Of a stretch of 64,000 bases of DNA, positions 46,638 to 55,460 are shown piece by piece. Position numbers and translations under genes: made by a program. Below the pieces are notes generated by a model, which saw only the letters and a list, made by a program, of their open reading frames with translations, was not told where the DNA came from and did not search any database. Origin of the DNA: an uncultured Pelagibacteraceae bacterium (GTDB lineage Bacteria; Pseudomonadota; Alphaproteobacteria; Pelagibacterales; Pelagibacteraceae); NCBI GenBank assembly GCA_902601705.1, contig CACKNV010000001.1, forward strand, positions 124,001-188,000. The letters run 5' to 3'. How positions within the stretch are numbered: the stretch's first letter is position 1; each line of letters begins with the position of its first letter.

Positions 46638-47500
46638 GACCTAACCTCATTTTTCATCATTAAACTATAAAATACCCAACACACTAACAGCACTATAAAG
46701 AAATATATTAATGACATTGCAGCTGCAGGACCCAAATCAAATTGACCTAAAGCCATCTTAACTAAATCTATGGATAAAAATGCTGTTGCATTTCCTGGCC
46801 CGCCACCTGTTAACACGAATGGTTCAGTGTAAATCATAAAGCTATCCATAAATCTTAAAAGAATAGCTAACGTTAAAACTTTTTTCATTTTTGGAAGTTC
46901 AATGTATCGAAAAGTTGCCCAACGACTCGCCCCATCAATTTCAGCAGCCTGGTAATAAGCTGGTTGAATTGAATTTAATCCAGCATAAGATAAAAGCACT
47001 ACAAGTGAAGTCCAGTGCCAAACATCCATTAATATAGTGGTAAACCAAGCATCACCAGGTTGTTGAGTGAAATTGAAATCAAACCCAATAGCATTTAGAG
47101 AATAACCAAGAAAACCTATGTCAGGTAATGCAAATATATTCCACATTGCACCTACAACATTCCATGGAATTAAAAGAGGCATCGACATTAGAATTAAACA
47201 GACAGGAACACCCCAACCTTTTTTCGGCATTGTTAAAGCTATTCCAATACCAAGTGGTATTTGGATTAATAGAATTATAAATGTAAAAGCAATTTGTCTT
47301 CCTAAGGCATCGTGAAATCTCTCAGATAAAAGAATTTGTTTAAACCATCTTGTTCCCTCCCAAGCAAATACGTTGTTACCGAATGTCTCTTGGAAAGAGT
47401 AATTAACTACTGTCATTAATGGAATAGCTGCGTTAAACGCTACTAAGACAAAAACCGGAACAACAAAGAACCAAGCTTTTTGATTTATAGTTTTATTCAT
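46634..47500 (-). CDS. glpP: Glycerol ABC transporter permease
   Basis: MalF-type permease, 288 residues, about six helices. Seen: QKAWFFVVPVFVLVAFNAAIPL, coupling loop YQAAEIDGASRWATFRYIELPK, and MIYTEPFVLTGGGPGNATAFLS, common in the sugar/glycerol permease group. Its start shares one base with the glpT stop (TAATG), and it overlaps glpQ by four bases. Confidence 0.9.
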   Translation of the reverse strand: MNKTINQKAWFFVVPVFVLVAFNAAIPLMTVVNYSFQETFGNNVFAWEGTRWFKQILLSERFHDALGRQIAFTFIILLIQIPLGIGIALTMPKKGWGVPVCLILMSMPLLIPWNVVGAMWNIFALPDIGFLGYSLNAIGFDFNFTQQPGDAWFTTILMDVWHWTSLVVLLSYAGLNSIQPAYYQAAEIDGASRWATFRYIELPKMKKVLTLAILLRFMDSFMIYTEPFVLTGGGPGNATAFLSIDLVKMALGQFDLGPAAAMSLIYFFIVLLVCWVFYSLMMKNEVRS

Positions 47501-48561
47501 TATTCAATTATCCAGTTATCTCCATAAACGTAAGTATATTTTTGATTAAAGTTAATATGTGCACTTCCGCTTGGAATTTCTGTAGAAGCATTAGATAAAA
47601 CTTTGATTGTCCCCCCGGTACACTCTGTGTCAATTATTTTGTGTCTTCCAGTATTGCTAACTCTTTTTATTTTCACAGGAATGCCTTTGTCAGAAAAATT
47701 AATAAATTCTGGCCTTATTCCTAATTGTGTTTTTTGAAAATTATTTTTTTTAATATTTGAATTGCTTTGTATTTCTTGACCTGCAAAATTTATTTGTCCG
47801 TTTTTTATTTGGCAAGGTAAAATGTTCATTCCTGGAGATCCAATAAAGTGACCAACAAAAGTATGTTTTGGTTTTTCAAATAATTCTACAGGAGTTCCAG
47901 TTTGAACTATTTGCCCTTCGTGCATAACCACTACCTGATCTGCAAAAGTTAAGGCTTCCGTTTGATCATGTGTAACGTAAATCATTGTTCGGTTTATTTT
48001 TTGATGCAATTCTTTTAATTTAGATCTTAAAATCCATTTTAGATGTGGGTCAATCACAGTTAAAGGTTCATCAAACATAATTACATTAACGTCAGATCTG
48101 ACTAATCCTCTTCCCAACGAAATTTTTTGTTTACCATCAGCTGTCAAACCAGAGGCTCTATTATTTAAGGTTGATGTTAATTCTAACATTTCTGCTATTT
48201 CTCTAACTTTAGAGTCAATTTCTGTATCAGAAAGACTTCTATTTTTTAAAGGAAAAGCTAAATTGTCATAAACTGACATCGTGTCATAGATGACAGGAAA
48301 TTGAAATATTTGGGCTATATCTCTTTCAACAGGATTTAAAGATGTAACGTTTTTATCATCAAATAAAATATCTCCTTTAGACGGTTTTATTAATCCAGAA
48401 ATAATATTTAATAGTGTTGTCTTTCCACATCCTGAAGGACCTAATAATGCGTAAGCTCCTCCATCTTTCCAATCAATGTTTACATCTCTCAATACTAAAT
48501 CTGCATCAGTATAATTAGAAACGTAACTGTGGCTTAAATTATTTAGTGTTATTTTAGCCAT
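47500..48561 (-). CDS. glpT: Glycerol ABC transporter ATPase with degenerate signature
   Basis: 353 residues. Intact: Walker A GPSGCGKTT at 41-49, Q-loop IAQIFQFPVIYDTMSVYDN, Walker B IMFDEPL at 161-167, and H-loop YVTHDQTEAL with His198. The ABC signature is replaced by ASGLTADGKQKISLGR (136-151), lacking LSGGQ. A TOBE-like domain follows (LGIRPEFINFS). It would supply the nucleotide-binding half of a composite site whose signature comes from GlpS. Overlaps the glpS stop by 8 bases. Confidence 0.9.
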   Translation of the reverse strand: MAKITLNNLSHSYVSNYTDADLVLRDVNIDWKDGGAYALLGPSGCGKTTLLNIISGLIKPSKGDILFDDKNVTSLNPVERDIAQIFQFPVIYDTMSVYDNLAFPLKNRSLSDTEIDSKVREIAEMLELTSTLNNRASGLTADGKQKISLGRGLVRSDVNVIMFDEPLTVIDPHLKWILRSKLKELHQKINRTMIYVTHDQTEALTFADQVVVMHEGQIVQTGTPVELFEKPKHTFVGHFIGSPGMNILPCQIKNGQINFAGQEIQSNSNIKKNNFQKTQLGIRPEFINFSDKGIPVKIKRVSNTGRHKIIDTECTGGTIKVLSNASTEIPSGSAHINFNQKYTYVYGDNWIIE

Positions 48562-49618
48562 GATTTACTAGTCTATTGTTTTCATCAAAATATAAAAATT
48601 CATCTACGTTCATAAATAATTTTGTATTTTCACCAATATTTTTTTGCTGTATTCCATTAGATAAAGACACCCAATTTAAGTTACCATTAGTAAAATGTAT
48701 TAAACTTTCTGAGCCACTAAGCTCAGAAATTAAAACTTTTCCATTAATTTCAACCGTATTATTTCCCTCTTTGTAAGTTGTTATATTATGAGGTCTAATT
48801 CCTATTTTATAATTACCATCTTTAATTTTAACATTTGATTTCCACTGAACACTGTTATCAGTTAATTTGCAGGTATCTCCACTTTTAGAAATTTCTGCAA
48901 TATTCATTGGTGGATCACTGAATACTTTCGCTGAAGTTAAATTTTCAGGTTTATTATAAACATCTAAAGTCTTTCCATATTGAATAATTTTTCCTTCTAG
49001 AATAGTAGCTGTATTTCCACCAATCATAAGAGCATCAGATGGTTCTGTTGTTGCATAAACAACAATACATTCTCTGTCCTCAAATAATTTCGGAAGTTCT
49101 TCTCTTAGTTCTTCTCGAAGTTTAAAATCTAAATTTGCTAAAGGCTCATCTAATAAAATTAAATCTGAGTCTTTTACTAATGCTCTTGCTAAAGCTGTTC
49201 TTTGTTGCTGTCCTCCAGATAATTCGTCAGGTTTTTTATTTAGCATTGCAGATAATTTTAATAATTCTGCAACCTTTCCAACTCTTTCTTTTATTTCATC
49301 TGAATTAACGCCGATTATTTTTAAAGGCGATGCTATATTTTCAAATACTGTAAAACTTGGGTAATTAATAAATTGTTGATAAACCATAGATACATTTCTT
49401 TTTTGAACTTGTTTACCAGTAACATTTTCTCCATTAAACCAGATTTCACCTGAGGTTGGTTTGTCCAAGCCTGCCATGATTTGCATTAAAGTTGTTTTTC
49501 CAGCTAAAGTTGATCCAAGGAGGACATTAATGGTATTTTTTTCTAATTTAATATTTGTAGGATAAATATGAGTTTCTATTCCAACTTTTTTTTCTACGTT
49601 TTTTAATTCTAGGCTCAT
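48554..49618 (-). CDS. glpS: Glycerol ABC transporter ATPase lacking switch histidine
   Basis: Start set at ATG 49618 (MSLELKNVEKKVG); the longer frame runs into the preceding terminator. 354 residues. Seen: Walker A GSTLAGKTT at 35-43, Q-loop MVYQQFINYPSFTVFEN, canonical [15 protein letters not shown] at 133-147, Walker B LILLDEPLANLD at 153-164. The H-loop reads VYATTEPSDAL, with Thr191 where His is expected. C-terminal TOBE-like domain (IGIRPHNITTY). Partner of GlpT; the two proteins have complementary defects. Confidence 0.9.
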   Translation of the reverse strand: MSLELKNVEKKVGIETHIYPTNIKLEKNTINVLLGSTLAGKTTLMQIMAGLDKPTSGEIWFNGENVTGKQVQKRNVSMVYQQFINYPSFTVFENIASPLKIIGVNSDEIKERVGKVAELLKLSAMLNKKPDELSGGQQQRTALARALVKDSDLILLDEPLANLDFKLREELREELPKLFEDRECIVVYATTEPSDALMIGGNTATILEGKIIQYGKTLDVYNKPENLTSAKVFSDPPMNIAEISKSGDTCKLTDNSVQWKSNVKIKDGNYKIGIRPHNITTYKEGNNTVEINGKVLISELSGSESLIHFTNGNLNWVSLSNGIQQKNIGENTKLFMNVDEFLYFDENNRLVNHG

Positions 49619-49633
49619 AGTTTGTAATTTAGT

Positions 49634-49666
49634 TTTAAAAAAAGGGGGCAGCAAGTGCCCCCTTTT
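49634..49666 (-). terminator. Strong Rho-independent terminator behind the glycerol-binding protein gene
   Basis: An 11-bp perfect stem, AAAAGGGGGCA with TGCCCCCTTTT (49640-49650, 49656-49666), 5-base loop, followed on the minus strand by a run of Ts. It lies 20 bases after the binding-protein stop and 16 bases before the glpS start, inside the operon, so it should limit read-through into the ATPase and permease genes. Confidence 0.92.
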
Positions 49667-49686
49667 CAATTTAGATTAACCTCTAA

Positions 49687-51417
49687 CTATTTCCAAGCTC
49701 TCGCGTATGGAACAGTTTTTCCTTGAGGTTTCTCATTACGTTTAGCTTTTGGTGAACCTTTTTTATTTAACCAATAAGAAGCTTCTCTTGGTTTATTAAG
49801 TCTAGGTCCACATCCACCGTATGCGTTACTACCTTTATCAGCAGCTTCCATACGAGACATTACTAAGTCCATCTCTTCTGCAAGACGATCCATAGCTTGT
49901 TGTGGAGTAAACGCACCTGAGTTTACATCTCCAATTTGTTGCCACCAGATTTGTGCTAACTTCGGATAATCCGGAACGTTAATACCTGTTGGTGACCAAA
50001 TATTTCTATTGTCAGATCTGTAGAATTCTACAAGTCCACCTAATGCATCAGCTCTTTCTGTGAAAGATTTGTGATCGATTGAACTATCTCTAATGATAGT
50101 TAAACCAACGTGACTTTTCTTTAGGTCTACAGTTTTTGATACAACGAATTGAGCGTACAACCATGCAGCTTTTCTATTTTTAACTGGTGTAGACTTAAAT
50201 AAAGTCCATGATCCAGCATCTTGATATCCAAGCTTCATGCCTTCTTCCCAATAAGGTCCTTTTGGTGATGGACCCATTCTCCATAACGGCTTACCGTTAG
50301 AGTCAACAACTTTATTGTTAGGATTTTTTCCTACTAAAGATGCTGTGAACGCAGTGTACCAGAAAATTTGCTGAGCAACGTTTCCAGAAGATAGAGACGG
50401 TAAAGACTGATAAAAGTCCATTGCCGCTGCACCTGGAGGCGCATAGTTTCTTAACCACTCATCCCATTTTCTAATTGCGTATACTGCAGCTGGACCGTTA
50501 GCAGCTCCACCTCTTGTTACAGAAGCTCCTACAGGGTTACAAGAACCTTTTTCCATTCTTATTCCCCATTCGTCTACTGGTATACCATTAGGTTTTCCAA
50601 CATCACCTGCTCCAGCCATTGATAACCACGCATCAGTCATTCTCCATCCTAAGTCAGGAGCTCTCTTACCGTAGTCCATGTGACCGTATATTCTTACACC
50701 GTCAATATTTTTTACATCATTTGTAAAATACTTTGCGATGTCTTCATAAGCAGACCAGTTTAAAGGAACACCTAACTCGTATCCGTATTTCGCTTTAAAT
50801 CCTTTTTTAATTTCAGGTCTATCAAACCAATCTTTTCTAAACCAATAAAGGTTAGCAAATTGTTGGTCAGGTAATTGATATAAGTCTCCATCTGGTCCAG
50901 TTGTGAACTGTTTACCGATGAAATCATTTATATCTAAAGTTGGTAAAGTTACATCTTTACCTTCTCCAGCCATCCATTTTGTTAAATTAACTGCTTGTTG
51001 CATTCTAGCGTGAGTACCAATCAAATCAGAGTCATTGATGTACGCATCGTAAATACTAACGTTAGTTTGCATTTGTGTTTGCACAGCCATTACAACATCA
51101 CCTTCACCGAGTAACTGGTGATTTACTTTAATCCCAGTGATTTCTTCAAAAGCTTTTGTTAAAACTTTTGACTCATACTCGTGCGTTGGAATAGTTTCAG
51201 ACAATACTTTAATAGACATTCCTTTGAATGGCTTTGCAGCATTGTGGAACCACTCTAGTTCTTTCTCTCTCTCTTTTGCAGATAAAGTTGAAAGACTAAA
51301 TTCTCCATTAGACCATTTCTTGATTGCAGCCATATGACCGTCTGCAAAAGCACTAGAAATAGTTACGATTGAAAATGACACAGCAACAGCTAAGAAAGTT
51401 TTTAATGTTTTAAACAT
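49687..51417 (-). CDS. glpV: Glycerol ABC transporter substrate-binding protein
   Basis: Periplasmic receptor, 576 residues, the large size typical of GlpV-type proteins. Start set at ATG 51417 (MFKTLKTFLAVAVSF), with GGGGGA upstream; the longer frame adds 19 codons before the signal peptide. Signal peptide likely cleaved after SSAFA. Seen: KWSNGEFSLSTLSAKEREKELEWF near the N terminus and VPYARAWK at the end, features I associate with the glycerol group. First gene of the operon, separated from glpS by a strong terminator and from glpK by about 100 bases that hold its own leader. Confidence 0.88.
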   Translation of the reverse strand: MFKTLKTFLAVAVSFSIVTISSAFADGHMAAIKKWSNGEFSLSTLSAKEREKELEWFHNAAKPFKGMSIKVLSETIPTHEYESKVLTKAFEEITGIKVNHQLLGEGDVVMAVQTQMQTNVSIYDAYINDSDLIGTHARMQQAVNLTKWMAGEGKDVTLPTLDINDFIGKQFTTGPDGDLYQLPDQQFANLYWFRKDWFDRPEIKKGFKAKYGYELGVPLNWSAYEDIAKYFTNDVKNIDGVRIYGHMDYGKRAPDLGWRMTDAWLSMAGAGDVGKPNGIPVDEWGIRMEKGSCNPVGASVTRGGAANGPAAVYAIRKWDEWLRNYAPPGAAAMDFYQSLPSLSSGNVAQQIFWYTAFTASLVGKNPNNKVVDSNGKPLWRMGPSPKGPYWEEGMKLGYQDAGSWTLFKSTPVKNRKAAWLYAQFVVSKTVDLKKSHVGLTIIRDSSIDHKSFTERADALGGLVEFYRSDNRNIWSPTGINVPDYPKLAQIWWQQIGDVNSGAFTPQQAMDRLAEEMDLVMSRMEAADKGSNAYGGCGPRLNKPREASYWLNKKGSPKAKRNEKPQGKTVPYARAWK

Positions 51418-51518
51418 TGTTATTTCCCCCATTGTTGTTTTTAATGATGCATTATTGAACCAAAAATAACCCAAAGTGTACAGCCCTTTATTAGTTAATT
51501 ATGCAACTATAAAGTGTG

Positions 51519-53000
51519 TTAATTGCTTAAAGTTTTTTTGATTGCTGCTGACCAGCCTTTTAAAAGTTTATTTCTTGAAGGATTTTTCATTTTCGGTGAG
51601 AACTTTTTATCTAGATGCCAATTTTTAGAAATATCTTTTAAAGACTTGTAAACTCCAATTTGTAAACCTGCCATAAAAGCTGCGCCGAGAGCTGTAGTTT
51701 CTTGAACTTTAGGTCTAAGAACTTTTACATTTACTATGTCAGATAAAAATTGTGAAAACCAATTATTCATTACCATTCCACCGTCAACTTTTACAATTTT
51801 AGGTCTTAAACCATCGTGTTTCATAGCTTCAAATAAATCATAAGTTTGATAAGCAACAGCTTCTATTGTAGCTCTTACTATTTCCTTCGGACTTGTATCT
51901 CTAGTAATTCCACTTAGAACTCCTCTAGCGTTTGCATCCCAGTAAGGAGCTCCCAGTCCTGTAAAAGCTGGAACAAGATAAATATTATTGTTATCTTTTA
52001 AAGATTTCACAATTTTTTCTGTCTCTGGTGCTTTCTTAAAAAATTTCATTCTATCTCTGAGCCATTGGACACCTGCACCTGCTATAAAAATTGATCCTTC
52101 CATGGCATATGTTGTCTTGCCGTTAATTCTATATGCAATTGTTGTTAACAGTCTATTTTTTGAATAAATCTTTTTGCTACCTGTATTAAGTAAAACAAAT
52201 GCTCCAGTGCCATATGTGCTTTTTAGAGAGCCTGGTTCAAAACAACATTGGCCAATAGTAGCTGATTGCTGATCTCCTACTACTCCGTTAATTGGTATAG
52301 ACTTGCCTGTAATCGATGAATGAGTTTGACCGTAATCATCAGCACAATCTTTTACTTCAGGAAGAATATGTTTTTTGATCTTTAATAAATTTAAAATCGT
52401 ATCATCCCATTTATTTGAACTAATATTATAAATCATTGTTCGACTAGCATTTGAAGCATCAGTAGCGTGTATTTTTCCTCGAGTTAATCTCCAAATTAAA
52501 AAACTATCGATGGTTCCAAACAATAATTGTTTTTTGTTCATTAGTTGTTTAGCTTTAGAAACATTATCAAGTATCCATTTAATTTTTGTTCCTGAAAAGT
52601 AAGAGTCAATTAAAAGACCTGTTTTGTTAAAGATCATTGTATCTTTATTTTGTTTTCTTAATTTTTTGCAAAACTCTTCTTGTCTACGATCTTGCCAGAC
52701 TATTGCATTGTAAACTGGCTTACCTGTTTTTTTGTCCCACAAAACAGTAGTTTCTCTTTGATTGGTTATACCTATACTTAAAATTTCACCTCTTAGTTTT
52801 TTTGTTTTTTGAATAACATCTTTTAAAGTTTTTAAAGTTGTTCTCCAAATTTCTTCTGGATTATGTTCAACCCACCCACTTTTTGGAAAGTACTGTGTAA
52901 ATTCTTTTTGTGACGAATAAACTGGCTTTCCTTTTAAATCAAAAAGTATCGATCTGTTCGATGTAGTCCCAGCATCAATCGAGATAATAAATTTCTTCAC
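51519..53000 (-). CDS. glpK: Glycerol kinase
   Basis: FGGY-family kinase making sn-glycerol-3-phosphate from glycerol and ATP. 493 residues. Seen: SIDAGTTSNRSILFD at the N terminus, GITNQRETTVLWDKKTGKPV with the glycerol-binding Arg-Glu, IVWQDRRQEEFC, GVVGDQQSATIGQ, STYGTGAFVLLNTG and FTGLGAPYWDANARGVL. Overlaps the gpsA stop by four bases (ATGA) and precedes the transporter operon, so uptake and phosphorylation are adjacent. Confidence 0.96.
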   Translation of the reverse strand: MKKFIISIDAGTTSNRSILFDLKGKPVYSSQKEFTQYFPKSGWVEHNPEEIWRTTLKTLKDVIQKTKKLRGEILSIGITNQRETTVLWDKKTGKPVYNAIVWQDRRQEEFCKKLRKQNKDTMIFNKTGLLIDSYFSGTKIKWILDNVSKAKQLMNKKQLLFGTIDSFLIWRLTRGKIHATDASNASRTMIYNISSNKWDDTILNLLKIKKHILPEVKDCADDYGQTHSSITGKSIPINGVVGDQQSATIGQCCFEPGSLKSTYGTGAFVLLNTGSKKIYSKNRLLTTIAYRINGKTTYAMEGSIFIAGAGVQWLRDRMKFFKKAPETEKIVKSLKDNNNIYLVPAFTGLGAPYWDANARGVLSGITRDTSPKEIVRATIEAVAYQTYDLFEAMKHDGLRPKIVKVDGGMVMNNWFSQFLSDIVNVKVLRPKVQETTALGAAFMAGLQIGVYKSLKDISKNWHLDKKFSPKMKNPSRNKLLKGWSAAIKKTLSN

Positions 53001-54043
53001 CTAAATGACTCCCAGTCTAATTCTAATTTTTTGTCATCAACAATAGCATTGATCATGCCCAGCATTAAAGGTAATTTTTTTTGATCAAAATCTTCATTTA
53101 CCTTTTTTGCGATCTCTTTTGCTAAATCTGCTCCTTCAACTGTTACTTTTTCCATTTTTGTTTTTTTAGCCTCAGAAAAAGTTAATCCTTCTCCAATGTA
53201 AGATCCCATTTTTGCATTTCTTCCTCCACCTGAACTAACATAAAGGTCTCCTAAACCTGCTAGACCTTTCACAGTTTCTTTTTTGCCTTTAAGATGTTCA
53301 ACAAAAATTTCCATTTCGTGAATGGATTGTTTTATCAAAGCTGATGCCGTATTTAAGTAATTTTTTTCTCTTACTTCATCAGAAATATTTTTACTACACA
53401 AACCTTTTGCTGCACCAACTGCCATTGAAAAAATATTTTTTATTGCAGCTGAAACCTCTACACCATTTAGATCATCTGAATGTGATGTGTGGTAATAATT
53501 TGTATTAAGCATATCTGCTATTTTTTTTGCAGTTTGAATATCTTTATTTGCAATCACAACACTGCTGTGCACTCTATTGACTAAACCTGCTGCTAGACAT
53601 GGTCCGCCTACAGCTGAAATGTCTACTTTATAAACTCCTCTATCCTTTAATAATCTTTCAAGTTTATCTACTAATAATTCATATTGATTATTATGAATGC
53701 TTAAACCTTTTGTAAGCATAAGTAAGTTTGGAATTTTACCATTTTTAAAAAGTCTGCTTAATTGATCGGCAACCCACTCAATACCTTTAGAGCTTATGCC
53801 AAGGACAATTAAATCTACCTTTGATTTTAATAGTTCCTCAAATCTTTCAAATTTAAAGATTTTTATTTCTTTGGGAATCTTTGTGTTTAGACCTGGATGC
53901 AAATTATTATTTTTTTTAAACTGATCTATAAATTCATTCTCTAAATGAGTTCCAACTATATTAATATCATGATTATTATCTAAACAGGGTAAAGCAAAAG
54001 CTGACCCCATTGCACCTGCACCGATAATTACAATTTTTGACAT
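52997..54043 (-). CDS. gpsA: NAD(P)-dependent glycerol-3-phosphate dehydrogenase (GpsA type)
   Basis: Interconverts glycerol-3-phosphate and dihydroxyacetone phosphate. 348 residues. Seen: the dinucleotide loop IIGAGAMGSAFALP at 5-18, LMLTKGLS, the catalytic Lys region VEVSAAIKNIFSMAVGAAKGL and GLAGLGDLYVSSGGGRNAKMGS. Two segments are unusual: VGTHLENEFI where GpsA normally has a W or R-rich loop, and GPCLAAGLVNR in place of GPSFAxEV. Coupled to glpK, it probably serves glycerol oxidation as well as phospholipid synthesis. The start shares one base with the trkH stop. Confidence 0.9.
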   Translation of the reverse strand: MSKIVIIGAGAMGSAFALPCLDNNHDINIVGTHLENEFIDQFKKNNNLHPGLNTKIPKEIKIFKFERFEELLKSKVDLIVLGISSKGIEWVADQLSRLFKNGKIPNLLMLTKGLSIHNNQYELLVDKLERLLKDRGVYKVDISAVGGPCLAAGLVNRVHSSVVIANKDIQTAKKIADMLNTNYYHTSHSDDLNGVEVSAAIKNIFSMAVGAAKGLCSKNISDEVREKNYLNTASALIKQSIHEMEIFVEHLKGKKETVKGLAGLGDLYVSSGGGRNAKMGSYIGEGLTFSEAKKTKMEKVTVEGADLAKEIAKKVNEDFDQKKLPLMLGMINAIVDDKKLELDWESFR

Positions 54044-55455
54044 TAATCTTTAAATAATATTTTTCTGAAAATTAAAAAAATCGATATTAGCTCAATTTTT
54101 CCAATTATCATAAATAAAATTAAACTAATTTTTGATGATGTTAATAGATTAGCAAAATTTAAATTTTGCATATTATACATTTCAGAATTTACAGTATTCG
54201 TTAAAGTTAATATTGATAATTTAAACGATCTTTCAAAACCAATATCGTCAACGACTAAAAGACTTGATAAGATTAAAAGACTTAAAAAAAATGAAATAAA
54301 TATCAAAAAAGATATTTTGATATGATCATCTGAGATTTTTTTATCTGATCCAAATATTGTCTTATTAACTATACTATTTGGACTTATTAGTTTAATAATT
54401 TCGGAGGACGTAATTTTCAATAGTATATAAAATCTAGTGAGTTTAATTCCTGATGAATTAGAAATCAGAGAACCTCCGATAATTGTAATCAATAGAAAGT
54501 ATAAACTTAAATTGTTATCAGACTCCATTAGTGTAAGTCCAGAATTTGATAAACTACTAGTTACACTAATAATAATATCTAAACCTTCATAATTGTTAAA
54601 ATATATAAAACAACAGAGTATAATGGACAATAGTAGTAAATATAAATCTTCTTTATGATCTTTAATTAAAATATTCTTATTAAAAAGATTTAAAAGTAAA
54701 TAAAAATTCAGCATAGAAATAATAAACGATAAAATAATAATAATTTTTTGGAAATTTGACGAAATGATTTTACTCAAATTTTCTATTGGTAAAAATCCTC
54801 CACCAGAAATCAGTGTCATACTTAAATTAAGTGAATTAAATAATCGAACCCCTGATAAATTAAGTAAACTTAGAATTATGATACTAAGTAAAGAATAAAT
54901 TATAAATATTTTAAGTAAATTATCTTTTATATTATTCTCAAAACTAACATTATTATCTCCAGAATAAGTAAGATTAGTCATTTTATAATTAAACGATTTA
55001 TTTGAAAATATTATTAATAAAAAAAACAGAAAAAATAAACCTCCTAACCATTGTGAAGAAGATCGCCAAAGAATAAGGGTGGGATCAAGATATTTAATTT
55101 CTTTAAAAATTGAAAAACCTGTACCTGTTAATCCTGAGATAGACTCAAATATAGAATTAAGGAATGTGACTTGATAATTGCTTAAATAAAAAGGTATAGA
55201 TATTAGAATAGATGTTAAAATGTAAGTAAAAACTATCAGAATTAATTGCTCAATAAAATTAATTTTTTTTTGACTTTTTTTTCCATAATAGAAAAAACTT
55301 AATCCCATAAATACTGAAATTACTAAAGTAATAAGATAGGTTTCAATACTTAAAAAATAATCAAAATATGCTGCATATAAAATATTTATAAATGAGAGAA
55401 AACTTACTGGAAAACAAAATAAGCTTAGATAAAAACTAATCCTTTTGAAATTCAT
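54043..55455 (-). CDS. trkH: Trk potassium uptake protein TrkH
   Basis: Membrane subunit of the Trk potassium channel-transporter. 470 residues with about ten helices and re-entrant P loops. Seen: LTGTGFSIFKEI, RSSSQWLGGLFFLFFLL, SGGGFLPIENLS and NSGLTLM-type selectivity segments, where filter glycines are recognisable (TGTGFS, SGGGF, SNSGLT). Lower conservation than TrkA but the layout is right. Follows trkA by 5 bases. Confidence 0.9.
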   Translation of the reverse strand: MNFKRISFYLSLFCFPVSFLSFINILYAAYFDYFLSIETYLITLVISVFMGLSFFYYGKKSQKKINFIEQLILIVFTYILTSILISIPFYLSNYQVTFLNSIFESISGLTGTGFSIFKEIKYLDPTLILWRSSSQWLGGLFFLFFLLIIFSNKSFNYKMTNLTYSGDNNVSFENNIKDNLLKIFIIYSLLSIIILSLLNLSGVRLFNSLNLSMTLISGGGFLPIENLSKIISSNFQKIIIILSFIISMLNFYLLLNLFNKNILIKDHKEDLYLLLLSIILCCFIYFNNYEGLDIIISVTSSLSNSGLTLMESDNNLSLYFLLITIIGGSLISNSSGIKLTRFYILLKITSSEIIKLISPNSIVNKTIFGSDKKISDDHIKISFLIFISFFLSLLILSSLLVVDDIGFERSFKLSILTLTNTVNSEMYNMQNLNFANLLTSSKISLILFMIIGKIELISIFLIFRKILFKD

Positions 55456-55460
55456 TAATA

